This document shows positions 7,782 to 15,300 of a stretch of DNA of 50,721 bases, piece by piece; position 1 is the stretch's first letter, and the number at the start of each line of letters is the position of its first letter. The notes beneath the pieces are model-generated. The model was not told where the DNA came from and did no database searches. It saw only the letters and a program-made list of their open reading frames with translations. The stretch is from DATAVB01 sp040414495 (lineage in GTDB: Bacteria; Actinomycetota; Actinomycetes; Mycobacteriales; QHCD01): contig JBEDUI010000046.1 of NCBI GenBank assembly GCA_040414495.1, positions 1 to 50,721 of the forward strand, read 5' to 3'. The translations under genes were made by a program, and so were the position numbers.

Positions 7782-8735
7782 TCATTGGCGATCGGCCTCG
7801 TAGTGAACGGCTTCCGTCGGCTGTTGCTCGGTGGCGCTGACGACCTGTTGGAGCGCGTCGAAATGCCGATCAACCTCGGCAACGGTCTCCCGATCGAGCG
7901 TGTAGGTTACCGGTCCCCGCACGGCCGGGTTACGCAATACGCCTTGCTTGTGCAGCAGGTATTTCTCGATAGCCACATAGGAGTCGAGTTCGGTCTGCAG
8001 ATTGAGAATCCCGATCAGTGGGGCGCTGATCAAGTCGGCTGTCGTGGTGTCACCCGCTTCCAACGCACGCCACAAAGCGACAATGGCCCAGCACAGATCT
8101 GCCGCGGGCATGGTGCCGACGATGCCCCGATGGTAGCTGTCGACGAGCGCGATTCCGCCGGAGCCTTCGAAAATCCGGGCCCGACCGGCGGTGTTGTCGC
8201 GCAAGGTGGACAGACGCGGGCCGATGGGTTGCGCCTCGGGCTTGAACCAAACCCGGTCGCCGTATTGATTCTGCAGCTGAACCAGAACGTTGATCGGAAT
8301 CGGCTGTCCCACGTAGCCACTGGCGTCCTGAACGACGAGGGGAGTGGATGTGGCCTCCAGCAGATCACCGAAATAGCCCAACATTCCAGGCGTGTCGACC
8401 GCTGCGGTGAGGGGAGGAACTGCCATCAACGCGTCGGCCCCGGCCTGTTCTGCCTGCACCGCGCGCTGCACGGCGTGATGCGTGCTTTCCGCGCCGACGC
8501 TGACGATCGCTTGACGTCCGTTGTCCCGGGCGTGCCGACACACCGTGTCGGCTAATGTGCCCCGCTCGTCGTCGGACAACTTGAGAATCTCCGACACCAT
8601 GCCGATAACAGCACCGGACACACCGTGGCCATACATCCAGTCGAGTTCGTGTCGAACCTGGTGCAGGTCCACAGACCCGTCGCTATCGAAGGGTGTCTGG
8701 ATGACCGGATACACACCATGAAACTCATTGACCAC
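7782..8735 (-). CDS. Dihydrodipicolinate synthase / N-acetylneuraminate lyase family aldolase
   Basis: The 317-residue TIM-barrel protein is a class I pyruvate aldolase or dehydratase homologue. The Schiff-base lysine is Lys165 in the segment RVWFKPEA. The pyruvate-carboxylate loop, normally GTTGE, reads GMVSE (residues 45-49). The catalytic tyrosine of DapA (in YNVPxRTG) is replaced: the aligned segment is LVVQDASG, with Gln136 at the tyrosine position. Together with the IlvD/Edd-type dehydratase 35 bases upstream it fits a dehydratase-aldolase pair that splits a sugar acid through a 2-keto-3-deoxy intermediate. Start GTG 8735 has an AAAGGA site. It is the last gene of a five-gene operon. 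A lysine-biosynthetic role is unlikely. Confidence 0.88.
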   Translation of the reverse strand: MVNEFHGVYPVIQTPFDSDGSVDLHQVRHELDWMYGHGVSGAVIGMVSEILKLSDDERGTLADTVCRHARDNGRQAIVSVGAESTHHAVQRAVQAEQAGADALMAVPPLTAAVDTPGMLGYFGDLLEATSTPLVVQDASGYVGQPIPINVLVQLQNQYGDRVWFKPEAQPIGPRLSTLRDNTAGRARIFEGSGGIALVDSYHRGIVGTMPAADLCWAIVALWRALEAGDTTTADLISAPLIGILNLQTELDSYVAIEKYLLHKQGVLRNPAVRGPVTYTLDRETVAEVDRHFDALQQVVSATEQQPTEAVHYEADRQ

Positions 8736-8770
8736 AGTGGATCGTGTCCTTTCCGGACTCTATTGAAACG

Positions 8771-10516
8771 TCAGGAGCGCCCGATAGTCGGAGCAACCAT
8801 GCGCCGGCTCTCGGCCGTCGGTCCCTGGAGAAAGTCAAAGTCGCAGCCGGTTGGCGCTTGCGTGACGTGATTGCGGTACAGCGCCGGCCAGCCACGTATG
8901 TGTGGGGAGGCCGGCGGTGACCAGGATGCCTGGCGCCGGGCCAGTTCCGCATCGTCGACCAGCAGATCAAGCCGACCACCCGGTGTAGCCACGGCGATTT
9001 CATCGCCGGTACGGACCAACGCGAGTGGTCCGCCCACCGCGGCCTCGGGCGCAACGTGCAGAAATACCGTGCCGAAGCTGGTCCCACTCATCCGCGCATC
9101 GGATATCCGTACCATGTCGGTAACGCCTTCTGCGGCAAGTTTGGCAGGGATCGGAATCATGCCCCATTCCGGCATTCCAGGAGCCCCGACCGGACCACAA
9201 CCGGCAAGGATGAGAACGGTCTCGGCCCGTACGTCCAGGTTGGGATCGTCAATCCGCTCCCGCATCTGGGTGTAGCTGTCGAAGACGAGTGCCGGGCCTC
9301 GGTGTTCCAGCAGGTGCGGCGACGCCGAGCAGGCTTTCAGAATCGCCCCGTCAGGTGCGAGATTGCCGCGTACGACGGCGAGCGCGGCACGGTCGGTGAC
9401 GGGTCGGTCCAACTCCCGAACAACCCCTGACGGGGCGCGGGCAGCGGCCGCGATGTGTTCTATGGTCCGGCCGGTTACGGTCGTTGCGGTCGGGTCGAGG
9501 TGATCGCGGATGACTCGCAGGACGGTGGGGAGGCCGCCGGCGGCGTGCAAATCCTGAACCAGCCCAGTACCTGTGGGTTCCAGGTCGACGATGACCGGCA
9601 CGTCCCTGGCCCGGGCCGCGAATCGCTCCAAGGGCAGGGAAATACCGAGCCGGCCGGCGATTGCACATAAATGCAGCACCGCATTCGTTGAACCGCCAAT
9701 GGCGGCCAGCACGGCTAATGCGTTGTCGAATGCGGCCGGGGTGAGAATGTCCGACGGTCGGATGCCGGCCCGCACCAGCTCGACGCTGCGTCGCCCGGCT
9801 TGTGCCGCGGCATCGCGGGATTCTCGGGTGCCGGCGGGAATGGTGGCCATGCCGGACAGGGTCATTCCCATGGCCTCGGTCAGTAACGCCATCGTGGTTG
9901 CTGTGCCCATCGAATTACACGATCCGATGCCACACGACATACATTCTTCGATCCGTGACCAGGACGCGGAATCGAGCCGCCCGGCTCGGTGGTCGTCGTA
10001 GCTGCGCCACAGCGATGTGCCGGAGGCGAGGCGTCGCCCGTCGATTTCCGCAATAGGGCGGGCTCCGCCAATCACCATGATCGCCGGCACGTCGGCGCTG
10101 GCCGCGCCCATCAATGCGGCCGGAACGGTCTTGTCGCAATTGGCCAGCAGTACGACGCCGTCCAGCGGATATGACCGGAGTGTCTCCTCGATCTCCATGG
10201 CGACCAAGTTGCGGTACAACATCGCGGTCGGCTTCATGAGGTCTTCGCCCAGCGACATCACCGGGAAAACCAAGGGAATGCCGCCGGCCGCGGAAATACC
10301 TTCGGCGGCGGCGATTGCCAATTCGTCAAGCACACGATTGCACGGGTTGAGATCGCTGGCCGAATTGGCGATGCCGATAATCGGTCGAGAGTCGTTGGCC
10401 TTGATGTCGTGGCCCATAGAACGCAGCGCGGCCCGGTGCAGAACGGCCACCTCGTCGTGTCCGGAGAACCAGGCCGTACTCCTGAGTGAAGGTGACGGCA
10501 CGAAATTGCCAGTCAT
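8771..10516 (-). CDS. IlvD/Edd family sugar-acid dehydratase
   Basis: This 581-residue iron-sulfur dehydratase removes water from a sugar acid to give a 2-keto-3-deoxy acid. Cluster ligands expected for the family are Cys59 (NPCNR), Cys127 (NCDKT) and Cys200 (CGIGSCNSMG). The conserved DARMSGTSFG segment places Ser480 at the position of the catalytic base in pentonate dehydratases. The length and the cysteine spacing match arabinonate/xylonate-type enzymes better than branched-chain IlvD, and no other branched-chain biosynthesis gene is nearby. Its start overlaps the stop of the ceramidase-like gene (ATGA), showing translational coupling. The sugar acid is unknown. Confidence 0.9.
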   Translation of the reverse strand: MTGNFVPSPSLRSTAWFSGHDEVAVLHRAALRSMGHDIKANDSRPIIGIANSASDLNPCNRVLDELAIAAAEGISAAGGIPLVFPVMSLGEDLMKPTAMLYRNLVAMEIEETLRSYPLDGVVLLANCDKTVPAALMGAASADVPAIMVIGGARPIAEIDGRRLASGTSLWRSYDDHRAGRLDSASWSRIEECMSCGIGSCNSMGTATTMALLTEAMGMTLSGMATIPAGTRESRDAAAQAGRRSVELVRAGIRPSDILTPAAFDNALAVLAAIGGSTNAVLHLCAIAGRLGISLPLERFAARARDVPVIVDLEPTGTGLVQDLHAAGGLPTVLRVIRDHLDPTATTVTGRTIEHIAAAARAPSGVVRELDRPVTDRAALAVVRGNLAPDGAILKACSASPHLLEHRGPALVFDSYTQMRERIDDPNLDVRAETVLILAGCGPVGAPGMPEWGMIPIPAKLAAEGVTDMVRISDARMSGTSFGTVFLHVAPEAAVGGPLALVRTGDEIAVATPGGRLDLLVDDAELARRQASWSPPASPHIRGWPALYRNHVTQAPTGCDFDFLQGPTAESRRMVAPTIGRS

Positions 10517-11907
10517 TGCTCAGCCGCCGAGGCGTCGGGAATTTGGGCCAGCTCACGTAGGATATCGAGGCTGGCCTCGGTCAGCTGTTCGAGCGATCCA
10601 CGGCCAAGTGGGGTTTGCCAGACCTGATACGTGTCGGTGTCGTATACGGCTGCTGGCGGCAGATAACCGAGATGCACGCCGCCGGCCAGATTGACGACGA
10701 CGACCGCGTGGTCAGGAAATTCCTTGCGCAAGGCGGTTTGCAGACCTGAGTACGCCTCGCCGGGATGGGCGATGAGCAGAGCCCCACCGATCCGCCAGCC
10801 GGTCACCGGAAAGGCGACCGTCGTACCGGTGCCGGCCGCGCGGGCAATTCGGGCGGCGCGTTCGGCTCGCATTGCCGCTGCGCGGGCATCAGCTGTCTCG
10901 CCGGCCCCGCCTGGCGGATCTTCCGTCCTGCGTGGCAGCTGCAGGATTCTGCGACAGGTCGCCACCGCGCCATCGATGTCGGTCGCTTGACTGCGCCAGA
11001 CCGCCAAGGGAGCGCCTGATTCGACAACCGTGTCGAAGACCAGTTCCGTGCCTGGCGCCGCCATTCCTGCCACTGTGGACAGAGCCGCGAACCCGAGCTG
11101 CCGGCCGTTGTGCCGCACAACGTCGAGATCGTCCGTGTATTGCCGGCGCGGCGCCAGCTCGCCCGATGCGCCTTGCAGGAAAAGGCATGGTGCGCCGATT
11201 TCCTGGCTGATCAGGTCTCGCATCGGACCGACAAAGTCCGGCGACACAAGAGAATTCTGCCAGGCCAATGTGGTCGGATGGCAGGCGTAGTTCACCACCA
11301 CTCCGCGGATCCGACCATCAGCTGCACATACCCGACCTACCAACAACGTGTCGTCGGCCGGACCATCGGGGTTGAATCCCGACACCACACGGTTGCCGAA
11401 AGGCAGATCCCGGTGAGTCGCGAGCGTGCAGCGACCGTACTCCCAGTCGAGTGTGGCCGGCTCTTCGGACGCGAGGGCGGCGGACGCTGCCGCCCCTACC
11501 CGAGACGCCATTTCGTCGAGATAGTCGGGAAGCGCCGCACCCCCGACCTCGTTGCGGTCCGCGCGGCGCAGCGACGGACCCGCGTGGGTGTGGGTGAGTG
11601 CCAATACCAGCTGACGGTCGGCAATTCCCAGTGCTACGGCGACATTCTGACGGAGTGCGGCCTCGTCCTCGGGATCCATCCACCAGCCCAGGTCCAGGCC
11701 GGCCAGCACGAGCGGTGGATGGTCGGCCGTGTCGCGAATCGTCAGCACGACCGCGAGAAGATCCTGGTGTATGCCAGTGGCCTGACGATGGGGTGAGGCG
11801 CCCCAGTTGCGTAGATGAATATCCGCCGGCGGGGTGATGACCGTGGTCTCAATACCGATCAGCCCGTGGAACGCTGGCGGCGCCCAGTGTCGGGCCGACT
11901 CGCTCAT
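10513..11907 (-). CDS. Neutral/alkaline ceramidase-like hydrolase
   Basis: The 464-residue protein resembles the N-terminal zinc amidase domain of neutral/alkaline ceramidases. Supporting segments are THTHAGPS with His106 and His108 (putative zinc ligands), NYACHPTTL with His210, and LQGASGE (245-251) near the catalytic region. There is no signal peptide and no C-terminal Ig-like domain, unlike secreted ceramidases. It sits in a sugar-acid operon, overlapping the SDR gene upstream by ATGA and the dehydratase gene downstream by ATGA. A role in amide or lactone hydrolysis of an imported sugar derivative is more credible here than sphingolipid breakdown, but this is inference. Start ATG 11907 is dictated by the coupling. 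Confidence 0.75.
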   Translation of the reverse strand: MSESARHWAPPAFHGLIGIETTVITPPADIHLRNWGASPHRQATGIHQDLLAVVLTIRDTADHPPLVLAGLDLGWWMDPEDEAALRQNVAVALGIADRQLVLALTHTHAGPSLRRADRNEVGGAALPDYLDEMASRVGAAASAALASEEPATLDWEYGRCTLATHRDLPFGNRVVSGFNPDGPADDTLLVGRVCAADGRIRGVVVNYACHPTTLAWQNSLVSPDFVGPMRDLISQEIGAPCLFLQGASGELAPRRQYTDDLDVVRHNGRQLGFAALSTVAGMAAPGTELVFDTVVESGAPLAVWRSQATDIDGAVATCRRILQLPRRTEDPPGGAGETADARAAAMRAERAARIARAAGTGTTVAFPVTGWRIGGALLIAHPGEAYSGLQTALRKEFPDHAVVVVNLAGGVHLGYLPPAAVYDTDTYQVWQTPLGRGSLEQLTEASLDILRELAQIPDASAAEQ

Positions 11908-12692
11908 GCCTGGCTGCCGTTCGCCGAGGAACCACCTGCGGTCGTGAACAGGGGCGTGACCAGGGAGATTCCGCCGTCCAGAACCGCGGATGTGCCGGTA
12001 GTGTGACGCAACTCGGGATCGCACAATCGGACCACCTCGGCAGCCACCTCCTCGCTCGTCAACAGATGTCCGGTGGGGACAGCCGCGCTGCTTCGTGACC
12101 GCAACGCCGGATCGGCGGCGAAGACCTGACTGGACACGCCGGCATCGACCAGTCCGGGTGCCACTTCGTTGATCAGGATGTCGGCCGAGGCATATCGCAG
12201 TGCGAGAGAACGCATCAGACCCCGTAGGCCCGCTTTTGCCGCTGTGTAGGCGGGAATGTGCGGATGCGGGCGGTCCGCGGCCCAGCTTCCGATGAAAACG
12301 ATCCGGCCGGGCTGGGCCGATTCCAGCAGCCGCCGGATAACTGCTTGGGCCAGAAAGAACGCGCCGTCGAGATTGGTTCGCAGCTCGTCGGTCCAGTCTA
12401 GCGGCGTGATCTCATGTGGCTCGGCCGGCGTGACCGTGGCGGCCGCGGGCACTGCGATCGTCGGAACCCCGAGGTCGTCTTGTACGGCTTGCACCCATGA
12501 ATCGACGGCGGCGCTGTCCCGTACGTTGACGCGGTCGTAGCGGGCGGCGCCTATTTCCGCGGCGTGCCTCGAACCGGCGGCGGGGTCGGCGATATCGGCC
12601 ACAGCGACGGTCACGCCAGTGGCGCTCAGTGCGCTGGTGATTGCTCGCCCGATATCGCCGAGTCCACCGCTGATCAGCGCCACGTCAGGCAC
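11904..12692 (-). CDS. Short-chain dehydrogenase/reductase
   Basis: This 262-residue NAD(P)-dependent oxidoreductase begins with the Rossmann motif GGLGDIG (9-15). The catalytic set is Asn107, Ser136 (IGSW), Tyr149 and Lys153 (YTAAK). The usual NNAG motif is altered to VPAAAT. C-terminal GTSAVLDGG matches the family's GxxxxVDGG segment. It overlaps the Gfo/Idh gene upstream by 8 bases and the ceramidase-like gene downstream by 4. It probably oxidises a hydroxyl or lactol of the sugar substrate in the pathway that the dehydratase and aldolase finish. Confidence 0.9.
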   Translation of the reverse strand: MPDVALISGGLGDIGRAITSALSATGVTVAVADIADPAAGSRHAAEIGAARYDRVNVRDSAAVDSWVQAVQDDLGVPTIAVPAAATVTPAEPHEITPLDWTDELRTNLDGAFFLAQAVIRRLLESAQPGRIVFIGSWAADRPHPHIPAYTAAKAGLRGLMRSLALRYASADILINEVAPGLVDAGVSSQVFAADPALRSRSSAAVPTGHLLTSEEVAAEVVRLCDPELRHTTGTSAVLDGGISLVTPLFTTAGGSSANGSQA

Positions 12693-13818
12693 GAGGTGCC
12701 TCCCGGCCTGGCTCCGTTCCGATGCCGGCGGTCAGGGTGCGCGGATCGGGGACCGGCAACCATGCCCCGTGGGTGGCGATCGACGCCTCGGAAATAATGC
12801 CGGGAAGGGTCATATCCAGGGCTGCGTATATGTCGAGTTCGACCGGCCGTCCGTCGATGATCGCGTCGACGAAGTCCATGACGGGCCAGGCATCGGATCC
12901 CCAGTGGCCGGAGCCCTCGGGCGGACGGGCGTATCGCGCTGGCAGAAATCGTTCCGTATGCAATTCGAGTGGTTCCCACTCGAGCTTTTTGCCGCTTTCG
13001 TGCAAATAGATCCGGGGACTGTCACCGGTGGTGCGAGCCGCTTCGTAGGCGCCATCCGTGCCCTGCAGCGCATAGTAGTCCAGCAGGTGCGGCCGATTGG
13101 ACAGCAGATCAAGCCGTATGTGTAATAGCGCGCCTTTGCGGGTCCGAGCGGTGAGGGCCACCCTGTCCTGGATCTCGTGTTCCGGCGCTACGTGATGTCC
13201 GGTCCCAACGCAGCTGACTTCGGTGACACGGTCCTGCATCCACTGCAGTAATGGGCCGAGGCTGTGGGTGGGATAGGTGTGACCGTCGCGCCCGACCTGC
13301 CAGATCGAACGCCAGGACGGCTGGCCGTCGGGTAGCCGCTGCGCCGATTTCATCTCGTGCAGGTATTCGGATTCGCCGAAATACAGCTCGCCGAAAAGGC
13401 CCGCTCGGACGATTTCGCGGACCACGAGGTTCGGTCTGCTGTAACAGTAGTTCTCGGAGAGCATGTACGTCGCCGAGCTGGTCCGGGTAGCTTCCAACAG
13501 CTGGTTTACCTGCTCCATGCTGACCGCGGCCGGCACTTCAGACAACACATGTACGCCGCGCGCAAGTGCGAATGCCGCCTGTGCCGCGTGATGGTGTTGT
13601 GGGGAAGCGATGATGACGGCGTCGACGTCCGCGATGAGTTCGGCAAAGCTTTCGCACTGCCGTACCTCCGGATGCGCCGCCACGAATCTGCGGCTGGCCT
13701 CCGGATTCGGGTCGTAGACCGCGCTGAGCACGGCCCGCGGAGCCAATGCCCGGATCCCGACCGTGTAACCGCCGCCGCGGGCGGCGCCGGCAACACCGAT
13801 ACGCAAGGTTGCACTCAT
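12685..13818 (-). CDS. Gfo/Idh/MocA family oxidoreductase
   Basis: The 377-residue NAD(P)-dependent sugar or cyclitol dehydrogenase has an N-terminal Rossmann fold (IGVAGAARGGG, 7-17) and a C-terminal alpha/beta sugar-binding domain. The typical EKP motif is EVP (Glu94-Pro96), as seen in some subgroups, so the usual lysine is missing there. Start ATG 13818 has a GGAG site 8 bases upstream. It is the first gene of the leftward operon and is transcribed from the IclR-operator promoter at 13931-13960. Rhizopine/inositol, glucoside-3-oxidation or aldose oxidation are all possible; the sequence does not decide. Confidence 0.9.
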   Translation of the reverse strand: MSATLRIGVAGAARGGGYTVGIRALAPRAVLSAVYDPNPEASRRFVAAHPEVRQCESFAELIADVDAVIIASPQHHHAAQAAFALARGVHVLSEVPAAVSMEQVNQLLEATRTSSATYMLSENYCYSRPNLVVREIVRAGLFGELYFGESEYLHEMKSAQRLPDGQPSWRSIWQVGRDGHTYPTHSLGPLLQWMQDRVTEVSCVGTGHHVAPEHEIQDRVALTARTRKGALLHIRLDLLSNRPHLLDYYALQGTDGAYEAARTTGDSPRIYLHESGKKLEWEPLELHTERFLPARYARPPEGSGHWGSDAWPVMDFVDAIIDGRPVELDIYAALDMTLPGIISEASIATHGAWLPVPDPRTLTAGIGTEPGREAPRA

Positions 13819-13892
13819 CAGTCATGCTCCGATCGGAATTGCTAGCTGCGCATGAGGTCGGGTTTTGCTGAAGAGGAGACGGTCAGCGGGTT

Positions 13893-13932
13893 GACCTTCA
13901 TTCAATGAAGTATTAACTTCTATGAGTGAAAC
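13893..13932. promoter_or_regulatory. IclR operator A (copy 1 of a 40-bp inverted duplicate)
   Basis: This 40-base block contains the perfect palindrome CTTCATTCAATGAAG (13896-13910) and the half-symmetric ACTTCTATGAGTGAA. Its reverse complement matches 15030-15069 at 36 of 40 positions, differing only at positions 18, 20, 23 and 28. It lies immediately downstream of a promoter for the leftward operon and upstream of the iclR gene, as expected for an operator bound by that IclR protein. Confidence 0.75.
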
Positions 13933-13960
13933 ACTTGCATGTCTCACAATGTGGTGTCAA
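13931..13960 (-). promoter_or_regulatory. Promoter of the leftward Gfo/Idh-SDR-dehydratase operon
   Basis: On the minus strand, TTGACA (13960-13955) is followed after 18 bases by AAGTGT (13936-13931), a weak -10 of the actinobacterial NANNNT type. The same CTCTTGACAC box, spacing and ATGCAA-TGTTTCA sequence recur before the rightward operon, which strengthens the call. Confidence 0.6.
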
Positions 13961-14016
13961 GAGTGCGGTGATGCTGAGATTCCCCCGGCCGCGCACGGAA
14001 GACTGGGAGAAATGTC

Positions 14017-14814
14017 ATGGCCGCAACGAATTTCGAGAATTATCACCTGGTCTCGGTGGCGCGGGCTGTGCAGGTGCTCAGTTCGCTGGACACCGACAAT
14101 GGCGCGAGCCTCAGTCGGGTGGCGCGCGAGACCGGCCTGAGTGAGGCAACCGCCTTGCGGTACTTGGCCAGCCTGACTCATGGCGACTTGGTTGAGCGGG
14201 ATGAAGAGACCGGCGTCTACCGCCTTGGCTTCGGACTGTATCGCCTGGGACTGCGGGCTTTGGCGCAACGGGATATCCATCGTGTGGCGCTGCCGTACAT
14301 GCGGGAGCTGCGCGATGAGTTCGAGGAGACGGTGAATCTGGCTGCCCGGCAAGGACGGCAGATCGTCATTCTTGAGGTGCTCGACAGTCCTCGATCATTG
14401 CGCAAGGGTGTCGGCGCCGGCGCTGTCGACACCTGGCATTCCACATCGGTCGGCAAAGCGATTCTTTCGCGGTTGACCGCCGATGAACTGTCCACTGTGC
14501 TGGCTCGCGAGCCGCTGGACAAACTCACCCCGAAAACGATCACCTCGCGGGCAAAACTCGCCGGCGCGCTCGAAGAGGTTCGTCGGGTCGGTTACGCGGT
14601 CGATGACGAGGAATCGGACGAGGGCCTACGGTGTGCAGGCGCGCCTATTCTCGATCACCGCGGGCACGCCAGCTATGCGATCAGTGTTTCCGGGCCGACG
14701 AGTCGGATGACCGACCGCCGGCTTGTCGTCGTCGGGAAGGCCGTCGCTCAGGTCGCGGCCCGCATCTCGAAGGAACTCGGCCTGGTTGAGGGTGCACCCC
14801 GGCACGACGCTTGA
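14017..14814 (+). CDS. IclR-family transcriptional regulator
   Basis: The 265-residue regulator has an N-terminal winged helix-turn-helix (about residues 12-75, including LSRVARETGLSEATALRYLA) and a C-terminal IclR effector domain (about 85-255) with the DTWHSTSVGKAIL segment and the late DDEESDEGLRC segment. Start ATG 14017 has a GGGAGA site. It sits between two oppositely oriented copies of a 40-bp operator-like block that head the flanking operons, so it most likely controls both together with its own expression. The inducer is probably the imported substrate or a sugar acid derived from it. Confidence 0.93.
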   Translation: MAATNFENYHLVSVARAVQVLSSLDTDNGASLSRVARETGLSEATALRYLASLTHGDLVERDEETGVYRLGFGLYRLGLRALAQRDIHRVALPYMRELRDEFEETVNLAARQGRQIVILEVLDSPRSLRKGVGAGAVDTWHSTSVGKAILSRLTADELSTVLAREPLDKLTPKTITSRAKLAGALEEVRRVGYAVDDEESDEGLRCAGAPILDHRGHASYAISVSGPTSRMTDRRLVVVGKAVAQVAARISKELGLVEGAPRHDA

Positions 14815-14942
14815 GTTGCGTGCGTCATTCGGACGAGTGAATAGATTCCGCCCAAGCCTCTGGATATGCCGAGTACTTGCCTAGCGAGGGCAACGGCGGT
14901 CGTACGCCCAGCCTTCTGAAGATCTGTCGCGACAGCGCGACG

Positions 14943-14955
14943 AATTCACTGAATT
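14943..14955. promoter_or_regulatory. Auxiliary IclR half-operator-like palindrome
   Basis: AATTCACTGAATT is a perfect inverted repeat (6-base arms) that shares TTCACTGAAT with the operator block at 15030-15069. It lies about 37 bases upstream of the -35 box, a suitable place for a second regulator dimer. Confidence 0.4.
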
Positions 14956-14991
14956 TCGGGCTCGGCTACGTATCTGTGCGCTGCGACGCTC

Positions 14992-15021
14992 TTGACACAG
15001 CACGACCGGTCATGCAACTGT
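14992..15021 (+). promoter_or_regulatory. Promoter of the rightward importer/oxidase operon
   Basis: TTGACA (14992-14997) is followed after 18 bases by AACTGT (15016-15021). It is the counterpart of the leftward promoter at 13931-13960 with the same CTCTTGACAC context. A 10-base TTTCATTCAG segment separates it from the operator block, absent in the other copy. Confidence 0.6.
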
Positions 15022-15029
15022 TTCATTCA

Positions 15030-15069
15030 GTTTCACTCATAGAAGTCAGTATTTCACTGAATGAAGGTC
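15030..15069. promoter_or_regulatory. IclR operator B (copy 2 of the 40-bp block)
   Basis: This block matches the reverse complement of 13893-13932 at 36 of 40 positions. It contains TTTCACTCATAGAA and TTTCACTGAATGAA repeats with inverted-repeat character. It directly follows the promoter of the rightward operon, so binding would block transcription start or elongation. Confidence 0.75.
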
Positions 15070-15300
15070 GTTATGGCCCCATTCGCTGAACCTCTTTGTG
15101 CCCTGGTTCCGCGGGCGAGGCCAAGAGTGCAGGGACAGTGTGGTCGCTGAACCGCGGCGTCGAGCTGATGACCGCGGCAAAGCAGCGCCAGATCGGTGGT
15201 AGCGCGCGCCGGTCGCCCGAATTTGGGCTGAAGACCCGCACTACCAGAGGACGGCCATCCAGGGCTGGAGCTGGGCAAGCGCTGAGAAAGGAATCAAGCC

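Larger units (their letters stand above)
14815..15300. other. Regulatory region and long leader before the importer operon
   Basis: No gene is seen in these 486 bases. They contain palindrome AATTCACTGAATT (14943-14955), the promoter at 14992-15021, the operator block at 15030-15069, and then about 230 bases of untranslated leader before the binding-protein gene. The leader is GC-rich and could fold, but I recognise no riboswitch class. Confidence 0.5.
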
